A DNA stretch of 45,613 bases from Chitinophagaceae bacterium (GTDB lineage: Bacteria > Bacteroidota > Bacteroidia > Chitinophagales > Chitinophagaceae), in NCBI GenBank assembly GCA_947455215.1, contig CANGNA010000031.1:1-45613 (forward strand), in the 5' to 3' direction. Every line of letters starts with the position of its first letter. The stretch's first letter is position 1. The notes under the pieces are model-generated. The model was given only the letters and a program-made list of their open reading frames with translations, was not told the origin of the DNA and made no database searches. Positions 15,224 through 23,326 of the stretch are shown here, piece after piece. A program made the translations under genes and the position numbers.

Positions 15224-15413
15224 ATACAAAATTGAGCAATCGAAAGTGAACACCGGCCAGTGTCTGCACATGGAGATAACTATAGGGGCCACAAGTCATG
15301 TAGTGTTTACTGGAAGCAATAATCTACAAGAGCAGATCAAGCAGGTGCCACCAGATAAGTTTCCATTTTCCACCATCATTATTCAAGAGAACGAAACATA
15401 CACATTTACATAA
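15120..15413 (+). CDS. DGR-associated small protein overlapping the RT
   Basis: 97 residues starting inside the RT gene. Pattern 'MNRFSELNIKVE', 'FKGEKIKIARVLNREITVHK', 'HVVFTGSNNLQEQIKQVP', 'FPFSTIIIQENETYTFT': a compact alpha/beta protein with a ligand-binding look ('VVFTGS'). It is not the four-helix Avd accessory protein. The overlap suggests translational coupling with the RT. I recall similar small proteins in Bacteroidetes phages, without known function, so a DGR role is inferred from position only. Confidence 0.6.
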   Translation: MNRFSELNIKVETTHFKGEKIKIARVLNREITVHKYKIEQSKVNTGQCLHMEITIGATSHVVFTGSNNLQEQIKQVPPDKFPFSTIIIQENETYTFT

Positions 15414-15430
15414 CCAAGATAGACATTGAA

Positions 15431-15751
15431 GTGATCTGTGCCCATTGCGGGAGTGATCCAGGGCTGAAGCCTGGTAGCAGTGTGGTGTGGAATGGGTTTG
15501 AAGACCAGGACAACCGGCAGCTGTGTTGCTTCGGATGCCGGGAGCGTCACTACCTGGAGAAGGCTAAAGCAGGGATGCAGGGGTTGTACAGCGAGTTCCC
15601 GGTGATCATAAGGCCATCTCCCCTGCCGGAAAGCGCACCGGTGCCCAAATGCCTGGGGAAAGACAAGTGCATGTTCATGTGCGCAGGCGGTGTGGGCTGG
15701 TGCCCAGCTTGCGGGTTTGTTGATGAGCCGGGAGGAGTATCATTTGATTAA
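15431..15751 (+). CDS. Cysteine-rich zinc-ribbon protein
   Basis: 106 residues from GTG 15431 (reads 'ICAHCGSDPG'). Three Cys pairs (CAHC; CCFGC; CPAC) plus 'CLGKDKCMFMC' suggest two zinc-binding knuckles. No enzymatic motif. It starts 17 bases after the preceding gene. Could bind nucleic acid or be a structural adaptor. Function unknown. Confidence 0.6.
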   Translation: MICAHCGSDPGLKPGSSVVWNGFEDQDNRQLCCFGCRERHYLEKAKAGMQGLYSEFPVIIRPSPLPESAPVPKCLGKDKCMFMCAGGVGWCPACGFVDEPGGVSFD

Positions 15752-15768
15752 TATTTAAAATTTTAGCG

Positions 15769-16062
15769 ATGGCGATAGAATACAAGTTATACACAACTCC
15801 AGGATCAAAACTGGAACATAAGCTGGTAGAGCAAGCGAGCCAGCTGAAGGTAGAAGGTAATTTTTTGCTTGGCCCTCTTAATCTGTGGGATGCCAAATAT
15901 TACCTGCTGTCCGTACTGGCAGATTATAAGGCCGATCCAAAGTACAAATACGCCAACCCGATAACGGTAGAGCAAGATGACACAAGCGTGTATCTGCTGA
16001 TCACCGGAACAGAGACCGGAAAGCAACGCAAGCTGGTGGGCTTTGAGGGTACATGGAAATAA
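15769..16062 (+). CDS. Early phage protein of unknown function
   Basis: 97 residues, 17 bases after the previous gene and 22 before the ATPase. Alternating strands and a helix, ending 'RKLVGFEGTWK'. The motif 'FEGTWK' is echoed at the start of the next protein ('LGFEGVW'), possibly by chance. No known domain. Confidence 0.55.
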   Translation: MAIEYKLYTTPGSKLEHKLVEQASQLKVEGNFLLGPLNLWDAKYYLLSVLADYKADPKYKYANPITVEQDDTSVYLLITGTETGKQRKLVGFEGTWK

Positions 16063-16084
16063 TAACTAAAAACACTATTGATTA

Positions 16085-16831
16085 ATGAAGGCTTTAGGGA
16101 TAGATCAATTTCATAAGAAGAAGTACAAGTGGTTGGGTTTTGAAGGGGTGTGGTTGAGTTTTGTGGGTAACCTCGCCACCAACTTTGTAGGTATTGTGTA
16201 TGGTCACAGCGGACACGGAAAGACTGAGTTCTGCATCCGGCTTGCGAAGTACCTGTGCAAGTTTGATAAGGTAGCATGGCTGAGCTACGAGCAGGGACAC
16301 GATTATGATCTACAAGCGGCGACGATCCGCAACAAGATGGAAGAGCAAAAGGGGATATTTATTCCCATTGATCCCCTGGCGAAGCGAACGAAGGGAATGA
16401 CCAAATTCCAAGAACTGGATGAATACCTGAGCAAGCGCAGTACACCTCCTTTCGTTTTTATTGACAGCATCGACTACCTGAAGCTGACAGATGAAGAGTA
16501 TTTCTACATCAAAGAGACCTACGGCAGCAAGAAGGGGATCATCTTCCTGAGCCACGAGAAAAATGGCCTGCCTAAGACCAGGGTTGGCAATGATATCTAC
16601 TACGACGGCAAGTTTGCGATAAGGGTGTACAAGTATGTGGCCCGTAAAATGAAAAACAGGGCAGGCGGTACAGGCAACTATTGTATTTGGTACAGAGAAG
16701 CCAGGAGAACTGATCCGATGTTCTTTAAAAAGGTAGAGTCCGGAATTGAAGTCATCCACAATCACGAGGACGAGAAAGTAGAACAGGAAATGACAATCGA
16801 AATAAAAGAGAAGGAGGTGGCCGGTGCATAA
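16085..16831 (+). CDS. RecA-like P-loop ATPase
   Basis: 248 residues. Walker A 'GHSGHGKT' (40-47), a following strand 'KVAWLSYEQGHD', Walker B 'FVFIDSID' (123-130), and a sensor-like 'GIIFLSHEKNG' (about 150-160). This is the RecA/KaiC/DnaB-type core used by phage recombinases and helicases (for comparison, the AAA ATPases of Sak4 type). It likely acts on phage DNA early. No helicase or primase domain is attached, so a recombinase or loader role is more likely. The end overlaps the next gene by 8 bases. Confidence 0.75.
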   Translation: MKALGIDQFHKKKYKWLGFEGVWLSFVGNLATNFVGIVYGHSGHGKTEFCIRLAKYLCKFDKVAWLSYEQGHDYDLQAATIRNKMEEQKGIFIPIDPLAKRTKGMTKFQELDEYLSKRSTPPFVFIDSIDYLKLTDEEYFYIKETYGSKKGIIFLSHEKNGLPKTRVGNDIYYDGKFAIRVYKYVARKMKNRAGGTGNYCIWYREARRTDPMFFKKVESGIEVIHNHEDEKVEQEMTIEIKEKEVAGA

Positions 16832-17285
16832 ATACGCATTGATCTCACAGAAGTTTGAAGGGTACCTGCTTTATGAGTATGACAAAGACGGGTTCCTGAT
16901 CGGGTTCCAGAACTGCGCGTACAAGATGCCGGAAGATCAGCGAGCGTCGGTGTTGGCCTCGCTGAAAAATGCGCTAAGCCAGGAGAAGTTCTTAGCCTGG
17001 TGCAAAGCGGATGGGCGCACGTTCATAAAACTGGATGAGGACCTGAGCTTTGAGCGCTTCTGGCTGTATTTCGACAATGCCAGGAATAAGATACAGGCTG
17101 AACGCATATGGAAGAGCAGGGATAGCTATGACAAGCGGTATGTGTTCATGAACTTCTTCAGCTACCAATGGTATTGCAAACAAACCCCCTGGTATAACCA
17201 GCAATACCCGGATACTTACCTGCGCGGGCACTACAGAGACGAATGGTTTAAAGTGTTTTTAAAGGAGCAATCTACCAAAAAATGA
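16824..17285 (+). CDS. Early phage protein of unknown function
   Basis: 153 residues from GTG 16824, with AAGGAGGTG (16811-16819) upstream, a strong Shine-Dalgarno sequence, unusual for this phylum. Aromatic-rich C-terminal half ('FMNFFSYQWYCKQTPWYNQQ'). No motif recognised. Overlaps both neighbours by a few bases, so translation is probably coupled to the ATPase. Confidence 0.6.
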   Translation: MHKYALISQKFEGYLLYEYDKDGFLIGFQNCAYKMPEDQRASVLASLKNALSQEKFLAWCKADGRTFIKLDEDLSFERFWLYFDNARNKIQAERIWKSRDSYDKRYVFMNFFSYQWYCKQTPWYNQQYPDTYLRGHYRDEWFKVFLKEQSTKK

Positions 17286-17668
17286 AAGCGGATAAGATAT
17301 TTGACAGCCTGGCACCTGAAGAGGTGCTTGGGTTGTTTGGCCCAGAGCCAAAAGCAGACAGGAAGCCCGGACGTGATCCGGAGCTGACGCAACGCCGTAA
17401 CAGAAAAATGGCAGCGCGGCTGTACTACTACCGCACATTTCACCCAAGGGTTAGGAATGAGTTTATTATGCAGCTGATGATGCAGGATTTTGACCTAAGC
17501 CTGGTACGTATTGCCGAGGTGGTGGCTGAGCTGGATGCAGAGCTACAACACCTGAAGAGCATTAAGCCAGACCTCAGCTGGTTCTGGAAGCGGTGGCCGC
17601 GCATGCTCTGGAGCATGGATATGCCGGATGCAGACTGGTACGGCGACAATGAAGAGTTAAAAGGGTAA
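17282..17668 (+). CDS. Small HTH-like early protein
   Basis: 128 residues. The stretch 'RRNRKMAARLYYYRTF' followed by 'FIMQLMMQDFDLSLVRIAEV' resembles small Bacteroidetes phage proteins with 'RYYYY...L...FFIS...I', in which the second half looks like a helix-turn-helix. A regulator of late genes would suit the position before the GemA-like gene, as with Mor/C in Mu, but this is inference. Confidence 0.55.
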   Translation: MKADKIFDSLAPEEVLGLFGPEPKADRKPGRDPELTQRRNRKMAARLYYYRTFHPRVRNEFIMQLMMQDFDLSLVRIAEVVAELDAELQHLKSIKPDLSWFWKRWPRMLWSMDMPDADWYGDNEELKG

Positions 17669-17684
17669 ACAGTAAAAAGGCAAT

Positions 17685-18260
17685 ATGGCAACAACTACAG
17701 AATACCAGGTAAATAATGGGCAGATAAGCCGAATACACGCCCTGCTGGCCAAGGTGCCGGGCTTGGTTGACAAACAGGAAAGAGAGCGCTACAAACGCAA
17801 CTTAATACGCGACTACAGCGACGGGCGCGTGGTGAGTACCAAGAACCTGACCTGGAAGGAAGCAAAGGACGTGATAGCAGCGCTGGAGCAAATGACTGGT
17901 AAAAGTACCCCGGCCCTAAAGGGAGGTGTTATTATGAATGAAAGCAAGAAGTCAAAGTTACCTGGTGGCCAGTTGAGTGATGTGAAACGCAAGAAGCTGC
18001 TACACTATTGCCACCTGATGGGCTGGTATGAGGGAATAGACATGCAGGTGCGGGATGACCGGCAGAGCGTAGGCGATGTTACCAGGCAGGCCAGACTACC
18101 GGCACCGGTACGCCGCAAGCTGGATATGGAGCGGGTGAATGGGTGGTGCATGAACTACGGCAAGTTTAAGAAGCCGCTGATGGAACACACGCACGACGAG
18201 CTGAGTATCCTGATCACGCAGATGGAAAAGGTGTACAGCGATTATTTAAATGCGGTTTAA
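17685..18260 (+). CDS. GemA-like (Mu gp16 family) regulator
   Basis: 191 residues. The beginning 'QISRIHALLAKVPGLVDKQE' and 'RVVSTKNLTWKEAKDVIAAL' match the layout of the Mu GemA/gp16 family (DUF1018): a short helical N-terminal domain repeated in a longer C-terminal half ('LSDVKRKKLLHYCHLMGWYE'). In Mu, GemA affects host gene expression and gyrase. Last clear early gene. Sequence-based identity is moderate. Confidence 0.6.
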   Translation: MATTTEYQVNNGQISRIHALLAKVPGLVDKQERERYKRNLIRDYSDGRVVSTKNLTWKEAKDVIAALEQMTGKSTPALKGGVIMNESKKSKLPGGQLSDVKRKKLLHYCHLMGWYEGIDMQVRDDRQSVGDVTRQARLPAPVRRKLDMERVNGWCMNYGKFKKPLMEHTHDELSILITQMEKVYSDYLNAV

Positions 18261-18289
18261 ATTGATAATATTGTAAAAAACTAAAACAC

Positions 18290-18934
18290 ATGAAAAAGCT
18301 ATTGATGGTGATAATGTCTACCTGCCTATTGTTTGGGTGTAATAAAAATTTGGATAAGGAAAGGAAAGCAATGCTTCTACGTTGTTCTAAGAGAGACCTT
18401 CCGGAGGCGTTAAAGCGACCAGAAGGCGTTCAATTTTCCGACTCACTGGAGATGTATGAGTATTATTATGACACGGCAATCAAACGCATGTGTTTTTCTG
18501 CATTAGGTTCATTTTTGAGCAAGAACCACTATGGAGTACTGGAGCGTGGCACCTATGAAGTTAACTATCTGTATAATGATTCTGATACGACATCGGCAGA
18601 CGATAGTAAGGCGCAGCTACTGCTGCTAAGGATAGACAACCAAGTTGCCATTGATAAGAGCGAGTACTACGGCTATTATCTTGCAGCGGCGCAAAATAAA
18701 GTTTCTGGCGATGATGCCTGGGCTGCTGCTGCAGATCAATATTTCAAGGATGCACTGGCCAGTACGACAGAGCAGATAACTAAGGATGAAATAAAGTTGG
18801 GATATAACGCCGTAGATCATATTTCAGATAAAAATAGAAAGACAAAAATGTTGGTTGATTTTTCAGCGAAAAGAGAAGAACTGGCAAGCAGAATAGATAG
18901 CGCGGCAGCTGCCATAGCCTTGCCTATACAATAG
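18290..18934 (+). CDS. Prophage-encoded lipoprotein (probable cargo gene)
   Basis: 214 residues. MKKLLMVIMSTCLLFGC is a lipoprotein signal with Cys17 as acceptor, followed by 'NKNLDKERKAML'. Mature part helical at the end ('KREELASRIDSAAAAIALPI'), no known domain. It stands between the early operon and the convergent head block, is closed by a strong bidirectional terminator, and has more A/T-rich codons than its neighbours. These traits fit a lysogenic conversion gene expressed from the prophage; superinfection exclusion at the cell surface is one possibility, not shown. Confidence 0.75.
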   Translation: MKKLLMVIMSTCLLFGCNKNLDKERKAMLLRCSKRDLPEALKRPEGVQFSDSLEMYEYYYDTAIKRMCFSALGSFLSKNHYGVLERGTYEVNYLYNDSDTTSADDSKAQLLLLRIDNQVAIDKSEYYGYYLAAAQNKVSGDDAWAAAADQYFKDALASTTEQITKDEIKLGYNAVDHISDKNRKTKMLVDFSAKREELASRIDSAAAAIALPIQ

Positions 18935-18940
18935 TGTGGT

Positions 18941-18970
18941 TGTGAGATGGCTTCGTTCCTCGCCATGACC
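18941..18970. repeat. 'GAGATTGCTTCGTTCCTCGC' repeat, diverged copy
   Basis: GAGATGGCTTCGTTCCTCGC with flanks. Better copies at 36431-36460 (prophage) and 44521-44550 (host). Confidence 0.55.
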
Positions 18971-18980
18971 ATGATATTAG

Positions 18981-19009
18981 AAAGCCCGGATGTTCTGCAT
19001 CCGGGCTTT
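18981..19009. terminator. Bidirectional terminator between convergent blocks
   Basis: Perfect 12-bp arms AAAGCCCGGATG/CATCCGGGCTTT with a TTCTG loop, T-rich on both strands. It ends the lipoprotein gene (+) and the head operon (-). Confidence 0.9.
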
Positions 19010-19019
19010 TCTATTGCTA

Positions 19020-19553
19020 TCACAGCGTGAAGGATGGCCGTGGTGCGGTGCCTTTGACGGGCTTTGCGCTGTAGTCGTCTTTGGAAAGCGTAAAGGTGAA
19101 CTCATAGACAATGATATCGTCGTTGCGGGGCAGCTGGCGCTCACGGGTACACATGAGGCGGCCAGCCACGTTGCCGAGCAAATCAGTTTCCCCTTGCATA
19201 TAGGCGGGGTGCCAGCCGTGCAGGGCCAGGTAGACGATCTGCGCCAGGTTGAAGAAGTTCAACCCTTTCTCCCGGAACTGTATCTCCTTCAGGTTGCTGA
19301 CATCACTGTAAGGGGTAAAGCAGACCTTTATGGTAAGGCTGCCGGAACCGAAGCGTACCAGGTCGCCGCCCTGTTTGTACTCGAAGGAAAAGCCGCCGAT
19401 CAGCGCACAGGGAAATTTGAGCGGCGGCTGATCTATGTTGAGCTGCTGCATATCGGCAGTGACCATTGGGAGGTAGCGTTTATTTGTATTGTCTTTCTGA
19501 TCCTCCAGGCGCTGCTGGATGGCGAGGTATAAATTGCCGTTGTCGCTATTCAT
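19020..19553 (-). CDS. Putative tail-completion / terminator protein
   Basis: 177 residues, last gene of the minus-strand head block. 'KFPCALIGGFSFEYKQGGDL', 'LTIKVCFTPYSD' and 'IVYEFTFTLSKDDY' form a beta-rich fold like small head-tail closure or tail-terminator proteins. Its place next to the Mu G-like gene suggests the Mu gp37-type position. No sequence signature strong enough for certainty. Confidence 0.5.
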   Translation of the reverse strand: MNSDNGNLYLAIQQRLEDQKDNTNKRYLPMVTADMQQLNIDQPPLKFPCALIGGFSFEYKQGGDLVRFGSGSLTIKVCFTPYSDVSNLKEIQFREKGLNFFNLAQIVYLALHGWHPAYMQGETDLLGNVAGRLMCTRERQLPRNDDIIVYEFTFTLSKDDYSAKPVKGTAPRPSFTL

Positions 19554-19560
19554 GTTTCTA

Positions 19561-20130
19561 TTAGTTACGTGGTTCGAAAATTTTGGTTACTTCTCTGATT
19601 ATCTCCCGCCTGATCGCGTTGTCAAATACCGGGCTGTCGCCCTGATCTTCCGGCATAAACTGCCGCTGGTCGATATTCATTGTGCGGGTGTGTGCCCTGA
19701 CCTCTGTAGAGCCGGTGATCATGTGAATCTTCTTTTTCCGCTCTGTACCGTTTTTGTTGTAACGCCCGGTGCCGATGTGCTTCGCGGTGTATTTGTGCCT
19801 GGTGTATGCCTTGACCTGGACAGTACCGTGGAAGCCAAAATTGTGCACGTAGGCATAGGGCGAATTGCTGAAGATGGTACACTGGCCGGGAGCGGTGATG
19901 TAGTGAAAGCTGCGCAAGAGGAAGGCCCGGCGAATGAGTATCGGCGTATGGCCGTCGGCTGTGGCCTTCCAGGGCGTAAACGTGGCCCCCTGCCAGCCCT
20001 GGGCATGGAAGTTGCCATCTATGAACCTGAGCGCAATTTTGCCCGCCCTGGCGGGGAACACGTTGACTATGTAGTTCTGCAGTTCGCGCGACTGGCGTTG
20101 TGTTTCGGCGCGGAATTGTTCAGGTGTCAT
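19561..20130 (-). CDS. Mu G-like virion morphogenesis protein
   Basis: 189 residues. 'FTPWKATADGHTPILIRRAF' , 'LLRSFHYI', 'SNSPYAYVHNFGF' and 'IDQRQFMPEDQGD' follow the order of the phage virion morphogenesis family (Mu gpG, P2 gpS). These proteins act in tail completion or head-tail joining. Preceded on the minus strand by the hairpin at 20154-20216. Confidence 0.75.
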   Translation of the reverse strand: MTPEQFRAETQRQSRELQNYIVNVFPARAGKIALRFIDGNFHAQGWQGATFTPWKATADGHTPILIRRAFLLRSFHYITAPGQCTIFSNSPYAYVHNFGFHGTVQVKAYTRHKYTAKHIGTGRYNKNGTERKKKIHMITGSTEVRAHTRTMNIDQRQFMPEDQGDSPVFDNAIRREIIREVTKIFEPRN

Positions 20131-20146
20131 AAAATTTGTATATTTG
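20116..20146 (+). promoter_or_regulatory. Consensus promoter opposing the head operon
   Basis: TTG 20116-20118, 20 nt, TATATTTG 20139-20146 (exact TAnnTTTG). It overlaps the start of the minus-strand G-like gene and points right, directly into the stem-loop at 20154-20216. Confidence 0.55.
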
Positions 20147-20150
20147 TGTC

Positions 20151-20218
20151 ATCAAATGGCTGATGTGCTGAGGATAACTTTAACCGGTTATGCCCTCGGG
20201 AACGCATCAGCCATTTTT
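20151..20218 (+). ncRNA. Candidate small RNA, antisense within the head operon
   Basis: Starting about 5 bases after the consensus -7 box, the + strand forms a 12-bp stem (AAATGGCTGATG 20154-20165 with CATCAGCCATTT 20205-20216), an inner stem GAGG-ATAAC/GTTAT-CCTC, and ends in TTTTT. So promoter, structured body and terminator fit in under 110 bases. There is no ORF. On the opposite strand it is the gap between the F-like and G-like genes. Confidence 0.5.
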
Positions 20219-21480
20219 CATTTCCTAAACAGCAGTGTTCCCGATCTAAGATTGTTTACAGCTGTAGCATTAATTTCTCCCTTTTTGCTGAGCCTATGGC
20301 GAGTAAGTGTGAACGCCTGGAGATCATCAACCATGATACTATACGGGAAGTCGTCATAGTACTTTAAATACACAGTTCGCAATTTGCCGTCTGCCCCCTT
20401 GTTTGACCATACCTCATCCGGGTCAGCGATGATATCTATAGTATTTTGGACGTACAGGTATCTGAACTCATTATTTTGTTCGAAGACATGGTTTCTAAAC
20501 CCGTTATCGAAACTTAATACACTGCCAAAGCAATCTTTAGCATAGAAAGAACCTTTTGCTGTTCCGGCCTGCTCTGCCCACCATTTATTGGCTGCTGCCT
20601 TCGTATCCACTGTTTTTGCGGTTGGCCACCGGTCGATGTAAATGCGATCCAGTGACTGCATATTATAGCCGTTCTGCCAGTTGAGTGATTTACGCCGCAA
20701 GCCATCCATATAGGGGTAGTCTTTTTCAAATACCACTTTGCTTATCGCCGGATTGGACTGGAAGTAAGGCTTTACGCCAGCGTCCTTCAGCATTTGCTTC
20801 GGGTCGGTGTGCTTTTTGATATTGCGCTCGACGCCGGGTATCAGCTTGCAATTGCAATTAGGGTGGAATGGAGGGCATAGGGTTGCCCATATTGTGGCGC
20901 TTTTAGGCCGTGTAAAGCCATTAAGCCCGCCACAAACCGGGCATACGTTCTCAGCGCCGGTAGAGCGAACCTCTATTATATCCTCATCAGCAAATTCATT
21001 GAAGGATTGCGCGATCTGCGTTGATGCCAGGGCTGTATCATAGTCGGTTTTGAGGTGGGTGATATTAAACACCTTGCCCGCCTTGGTCACATCGTTGCGG
21101 AATTGGGTGAACGGTTTGATCTTGCCATCGTCGCCGATCATGAGATCGTTGAACACCTGCATTTCCTTCAGAGACTTGGCAGCGCTGAACGCGTAGATGT
21201 TTTGGCGCAGGTATGCCACCAGGAGATTGTTGGGGTCTTCGTAGGCAAAGGTTTTGCGATCGCCTAATCCGGAAAAGACTGCGTTCATTAATTCTCCTGC
21301 AGTGGCTTCATAGAGTTCTCGGGGTATTGTGCCCTGTGTGATCTTGGCGGCATGCAGCTGCTCGGCAATGCGATCGCAAATAGCTGTGAAGTCGGGGCCA
21401 TCGGCAGCCATGCGGACATGAGCAGCCTGGTGGCCGTGTTGCATGCCACCGTATTGCAGCTGCAGCTGCTTCATTGCCAT
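20218..21480 (-). CDS. Mu F-like minor head protein with nuclease-like C-terminal domain
   Basis: 420 residues. Residues to about 240 are the Mu F/SPP1 gp7-like minor head domain, ending in a zinc site 'ENVCPVCGGLNGF...LCPPFHPNCNCKLIP'. The C-terminal 140 ('AKDCFGSVLSFDNGFRNHVF', 'NTIDIIADPDEVWSN', 'YLKYYDDFPYSIMVDD', 'FTLTRHRLSK') resemble the phage Barnase-EndoU-Colicin-RelE-like (PBECR) nuclease domains fused to such proteins. It may therefore be a virion protein that delivers an RNase into the cell. Its start overlaps the portal stop by one base. Confidence 0.75.
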   Translation of the reverse strand: MAMKQLQLQYGGMQHGHQAAHVRMAADGPDFTAICDRIAEQLHAAKITQGTIPRELYEATAGELMNAVFSGLGDRKTFAYEDPNNLLVAYLRQNIYAFSAAKSLKEMQVFNDLMIGDDGKIKPFTQFRNDVTKAGKVFNITHLKTDYDTALASTQIAQSFNEFADEDIIEVRSTGAENVCPVCGGLNGFTRPKSATIWATLCPPFHPNCNCKLIPGVERNIKKHTDPKQMLKDAGVKPYFQSNPAISKVVFEKDYPYMDGLRRKSLNWQNGYNMQSLDRIYIDRWPTAKTVDTKAAANKWWAEQAGTAKGSFYAKDCFGSVLSFDNGFRNHVFEQNNEFRYLYVQNTIDIIADPDEVWSNKGADGKLRTVYLKYYDDFPYSIMVDDLQAFTLTRHRLSKKGEINATAVNNLRSGTLLFRK

Positions 21481-22874
21481 CAGCCCTCTATACTGAGGGC
21501 GCTGCCGAAAAAATCGGTTAACGTTTGCTGCATCATAGCCTGTACCTGATCCGGGGTCATTGCCATAGTGGCCGGTGCTGCGGGTTTCTTTTTAGGCGCT
21601 GCTTTGGCCAGTTTACCCTTCGGGGCAGGCTTGGCTTCATCGGCATCGGGTTCGGTTTCATCGCCGTCGGGCTCCTGGGTGCTGCCGAGTATAACTAGCT
21701 GCTCACCGGGTTCGGGCATTGGTATGTTGTAAGTTTCGTACAGGTATTTAGCAGATACTGGCAGACCTGCTTGCAATAAGGGTAGGTCTACTTTTATCTT
21801 TTGCTGTAGAAAGTCGACATCTACCTCGCCAACATACTCGAAGTGGCCATCGCCGACCTTATATCCATAGCGGGCTAAAATACCCAGGAACTTGTCTGAA
21901 TTGAGCATGTCCAATTCAAAGTCCATATCCTCCTTGGTGAGCTGCTTTTGCTCATTCTGGTGTACCAGGGACTTTGCACCGGTGCCTCCCTTGCCGTTTG
22001 TTGACGTTTCTGTGTTGCCGGTGATGATCAGGGACATCTCCTGATTAAGGCGCTCGACAAATGTGTCCTGGAGAGAGCCGTCGCCGTTGGAGGTTTTCCC
22101 GTCGACGATCTGGAAGTCCATCTCTTTGGTGATGGCGATCTTCAGGCTATTGCCGGATTTGTCTATGATATCCTTAGCCTGCTTTTTGCTCTGCAGATCG
22201 TTGCCGCCATATTTGAGCACCATTACCGGAGAGCCGTAGAGCTCCACGTATTCGGCCCAGTTGCTGATAGCGCCTTTTTTGAGCAGCGCATAAAAGCCGC
22301 AGATGGTGAGCAGACCGAGGTCGTTCGGATCGCCGATAACCCAGAGGTTCCAGAAGTCGGGATAGAATACCCCTTCACCGCCCCACTGCTCGCGCGTGAT
22401 CAGCTGGTTCTTCATATCGATATGCTTACGCGGCACTTCGTTAAATGCCAACTTTTTGCCAGGGACAAACTCCAGGCCGGAGCGACCATGCATTTTAGAC
22501 ATGATAAACTGGCGGCGTACATCGCTGAACACCTTGGAGTCGATCAGCTTGTCCATTTCATCGACCTTTTTCTCGCCGACCTTAAACACCAGTTTTTTAT
22601 TGATGACACTGGCCACTCGCTTTTTGATCAGGCCTGACAGGTGCGCATCGAGCAGGATGTCGGTGTGCATGTCGAACAAAGGGACGAAGTTTGGCCTGTA
22701 AACTGACTCGGCAGATACAATGCCAGTGCGCCAGGTACCGACGTCCTTTTTGGTGCGGTTGTTGGACCGCAGTACCATTTCTTCCGTTATGCGGGTTTCC
22801 TGTGTTCCGTTATCCTGTGGCACGTTAACGGTCTGGGTACTATTGGCGGGTGTTTTACGTGTTTCGTTTGCCAT
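21480..22874 (-). CDS. Portal protein, DUF935 (Mu gp29)
   Basis: 464 residues. 'HTDILLDAHLSGLIKKRVAS', 'KMHGRSGLEFVPGKKLAFNE', 'GDPNDLGLLTICGFYALLKK' and 'SNWAEYVELYGSPVMVLKY' are the run of motifs of the Mu gp29 portal family. Forms the dodecameric DNA gate of the head. The C-terminal 70 residues are a Lys/Ala/Pro-rich tail ('KPAPKGKLAKAAPKKKPAAP') that is probably disordered. Confidence 0.88.
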   Translation of the reverse strand: MANETRKTPANSTQTVNVPQDNGTQETRITEEMVLRSNNRTKKDVGTWRTGIVSAESVYRPNFVPLFDMHTDILLDAHLSGLIKKRVASVINKKLVFKVGEKKVDEMDKLIDSKVFSDVRRQFIMSKMHGRSGLEFVPGKKLAFNEVPRKHIDMKNQLITREQWGGEGVFYPDFWNLWVIGDPNDLGLLTICGFYALLKKGAISNWAEYVELYGSPVMVLKYGGNDLQSKKQAKDIIDKSGNSLKIAITKEMDFQIVDGKTSNGDGSLQDTFVERLNQEMSLIITGNTETSTNGKGGTGAKSLVHQNEQKQLTKEDMDFELDMLNSDKFLGILARYGYKVGDGHFEYVGEVDVDFLQQKIKVDLPLLQAGLPVSAKYLYETYNIPMPEPGEQLVILGSTQEPDGDETEPDADEAKPAPKGKLAKAAPKKKPAAPATMAMTPDQVQAMMQQTLTDFFGSALSIEG

Positions 22875-22875
22875 A

Positions 22876-23325
22876 TTAGTAGCGGTTGTTTGCTTTTTCG
22901 TTAGATACTGCTATTACTTCTATGCTCTCCGGAGTGGTGACACCGGTGTAGTCCTGGTATGGCCAGCGTGGGTCAGCCTTTCCGCTCTGTATATCTTTCA
23001 GGATAGCCTTCATTTCATCTTTGCGGCTTTTCCAAGCATCGTAGTCGAGGTTTGGCCGTGCCAGGGTCATGAGGTTCCAGACGGATAGCGTTTTAATGAT
23101 GTTTAAAAGCAGATCGTCTGGCGGGAATGTGGCAGCTGTATCGGTAGCCTGATCGCCAAATATGGCCATGAGATCGTACCGAGTGAGGTAGAGCTTTGCC
23201 TCTGCAATGGCCTGGGAAACGGCAGTAGTAATAACTGTAGTGTCGTTCTCTGCTATCTCGTTTATGATGCCCTCATACACGTGTGTTTTGAGGTCTGCCG
23301 GTAAAACTATTGGTGTGTAAGCCAT
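22876..23325 (-). CDS. Head-tail connector, DUF1320 (Mu gp36)
   Basis: 149 residues from ATG 23323-23325 (MAYTPIVLPADLK), one base after the terminase stop; a longer reading with 19 more residues overlaps the terminase and has no support. 'AEAKLYLTRYDLMAIFGDQA' and 'DAWKSRKDEMKAILKDIQSG' fit DUF1320, an adaptor at the head-tail joint. Confidence 0.75.
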   Translation of the reverse strand: MAYTPIVLPADLKTHVYEGIINEIAENDTTVITTAVSQAIAEAKLYLTRYDLMAIFGDQATDTAATFPPDDLLLNIIKTLSVWNLMTLARPNLDYDAWKSRKDEMKAILKDIQSGKADPRWPYQDYTGVTTPESIEVIAVSNEKANNRY

Positions 23326-23326
23326 A

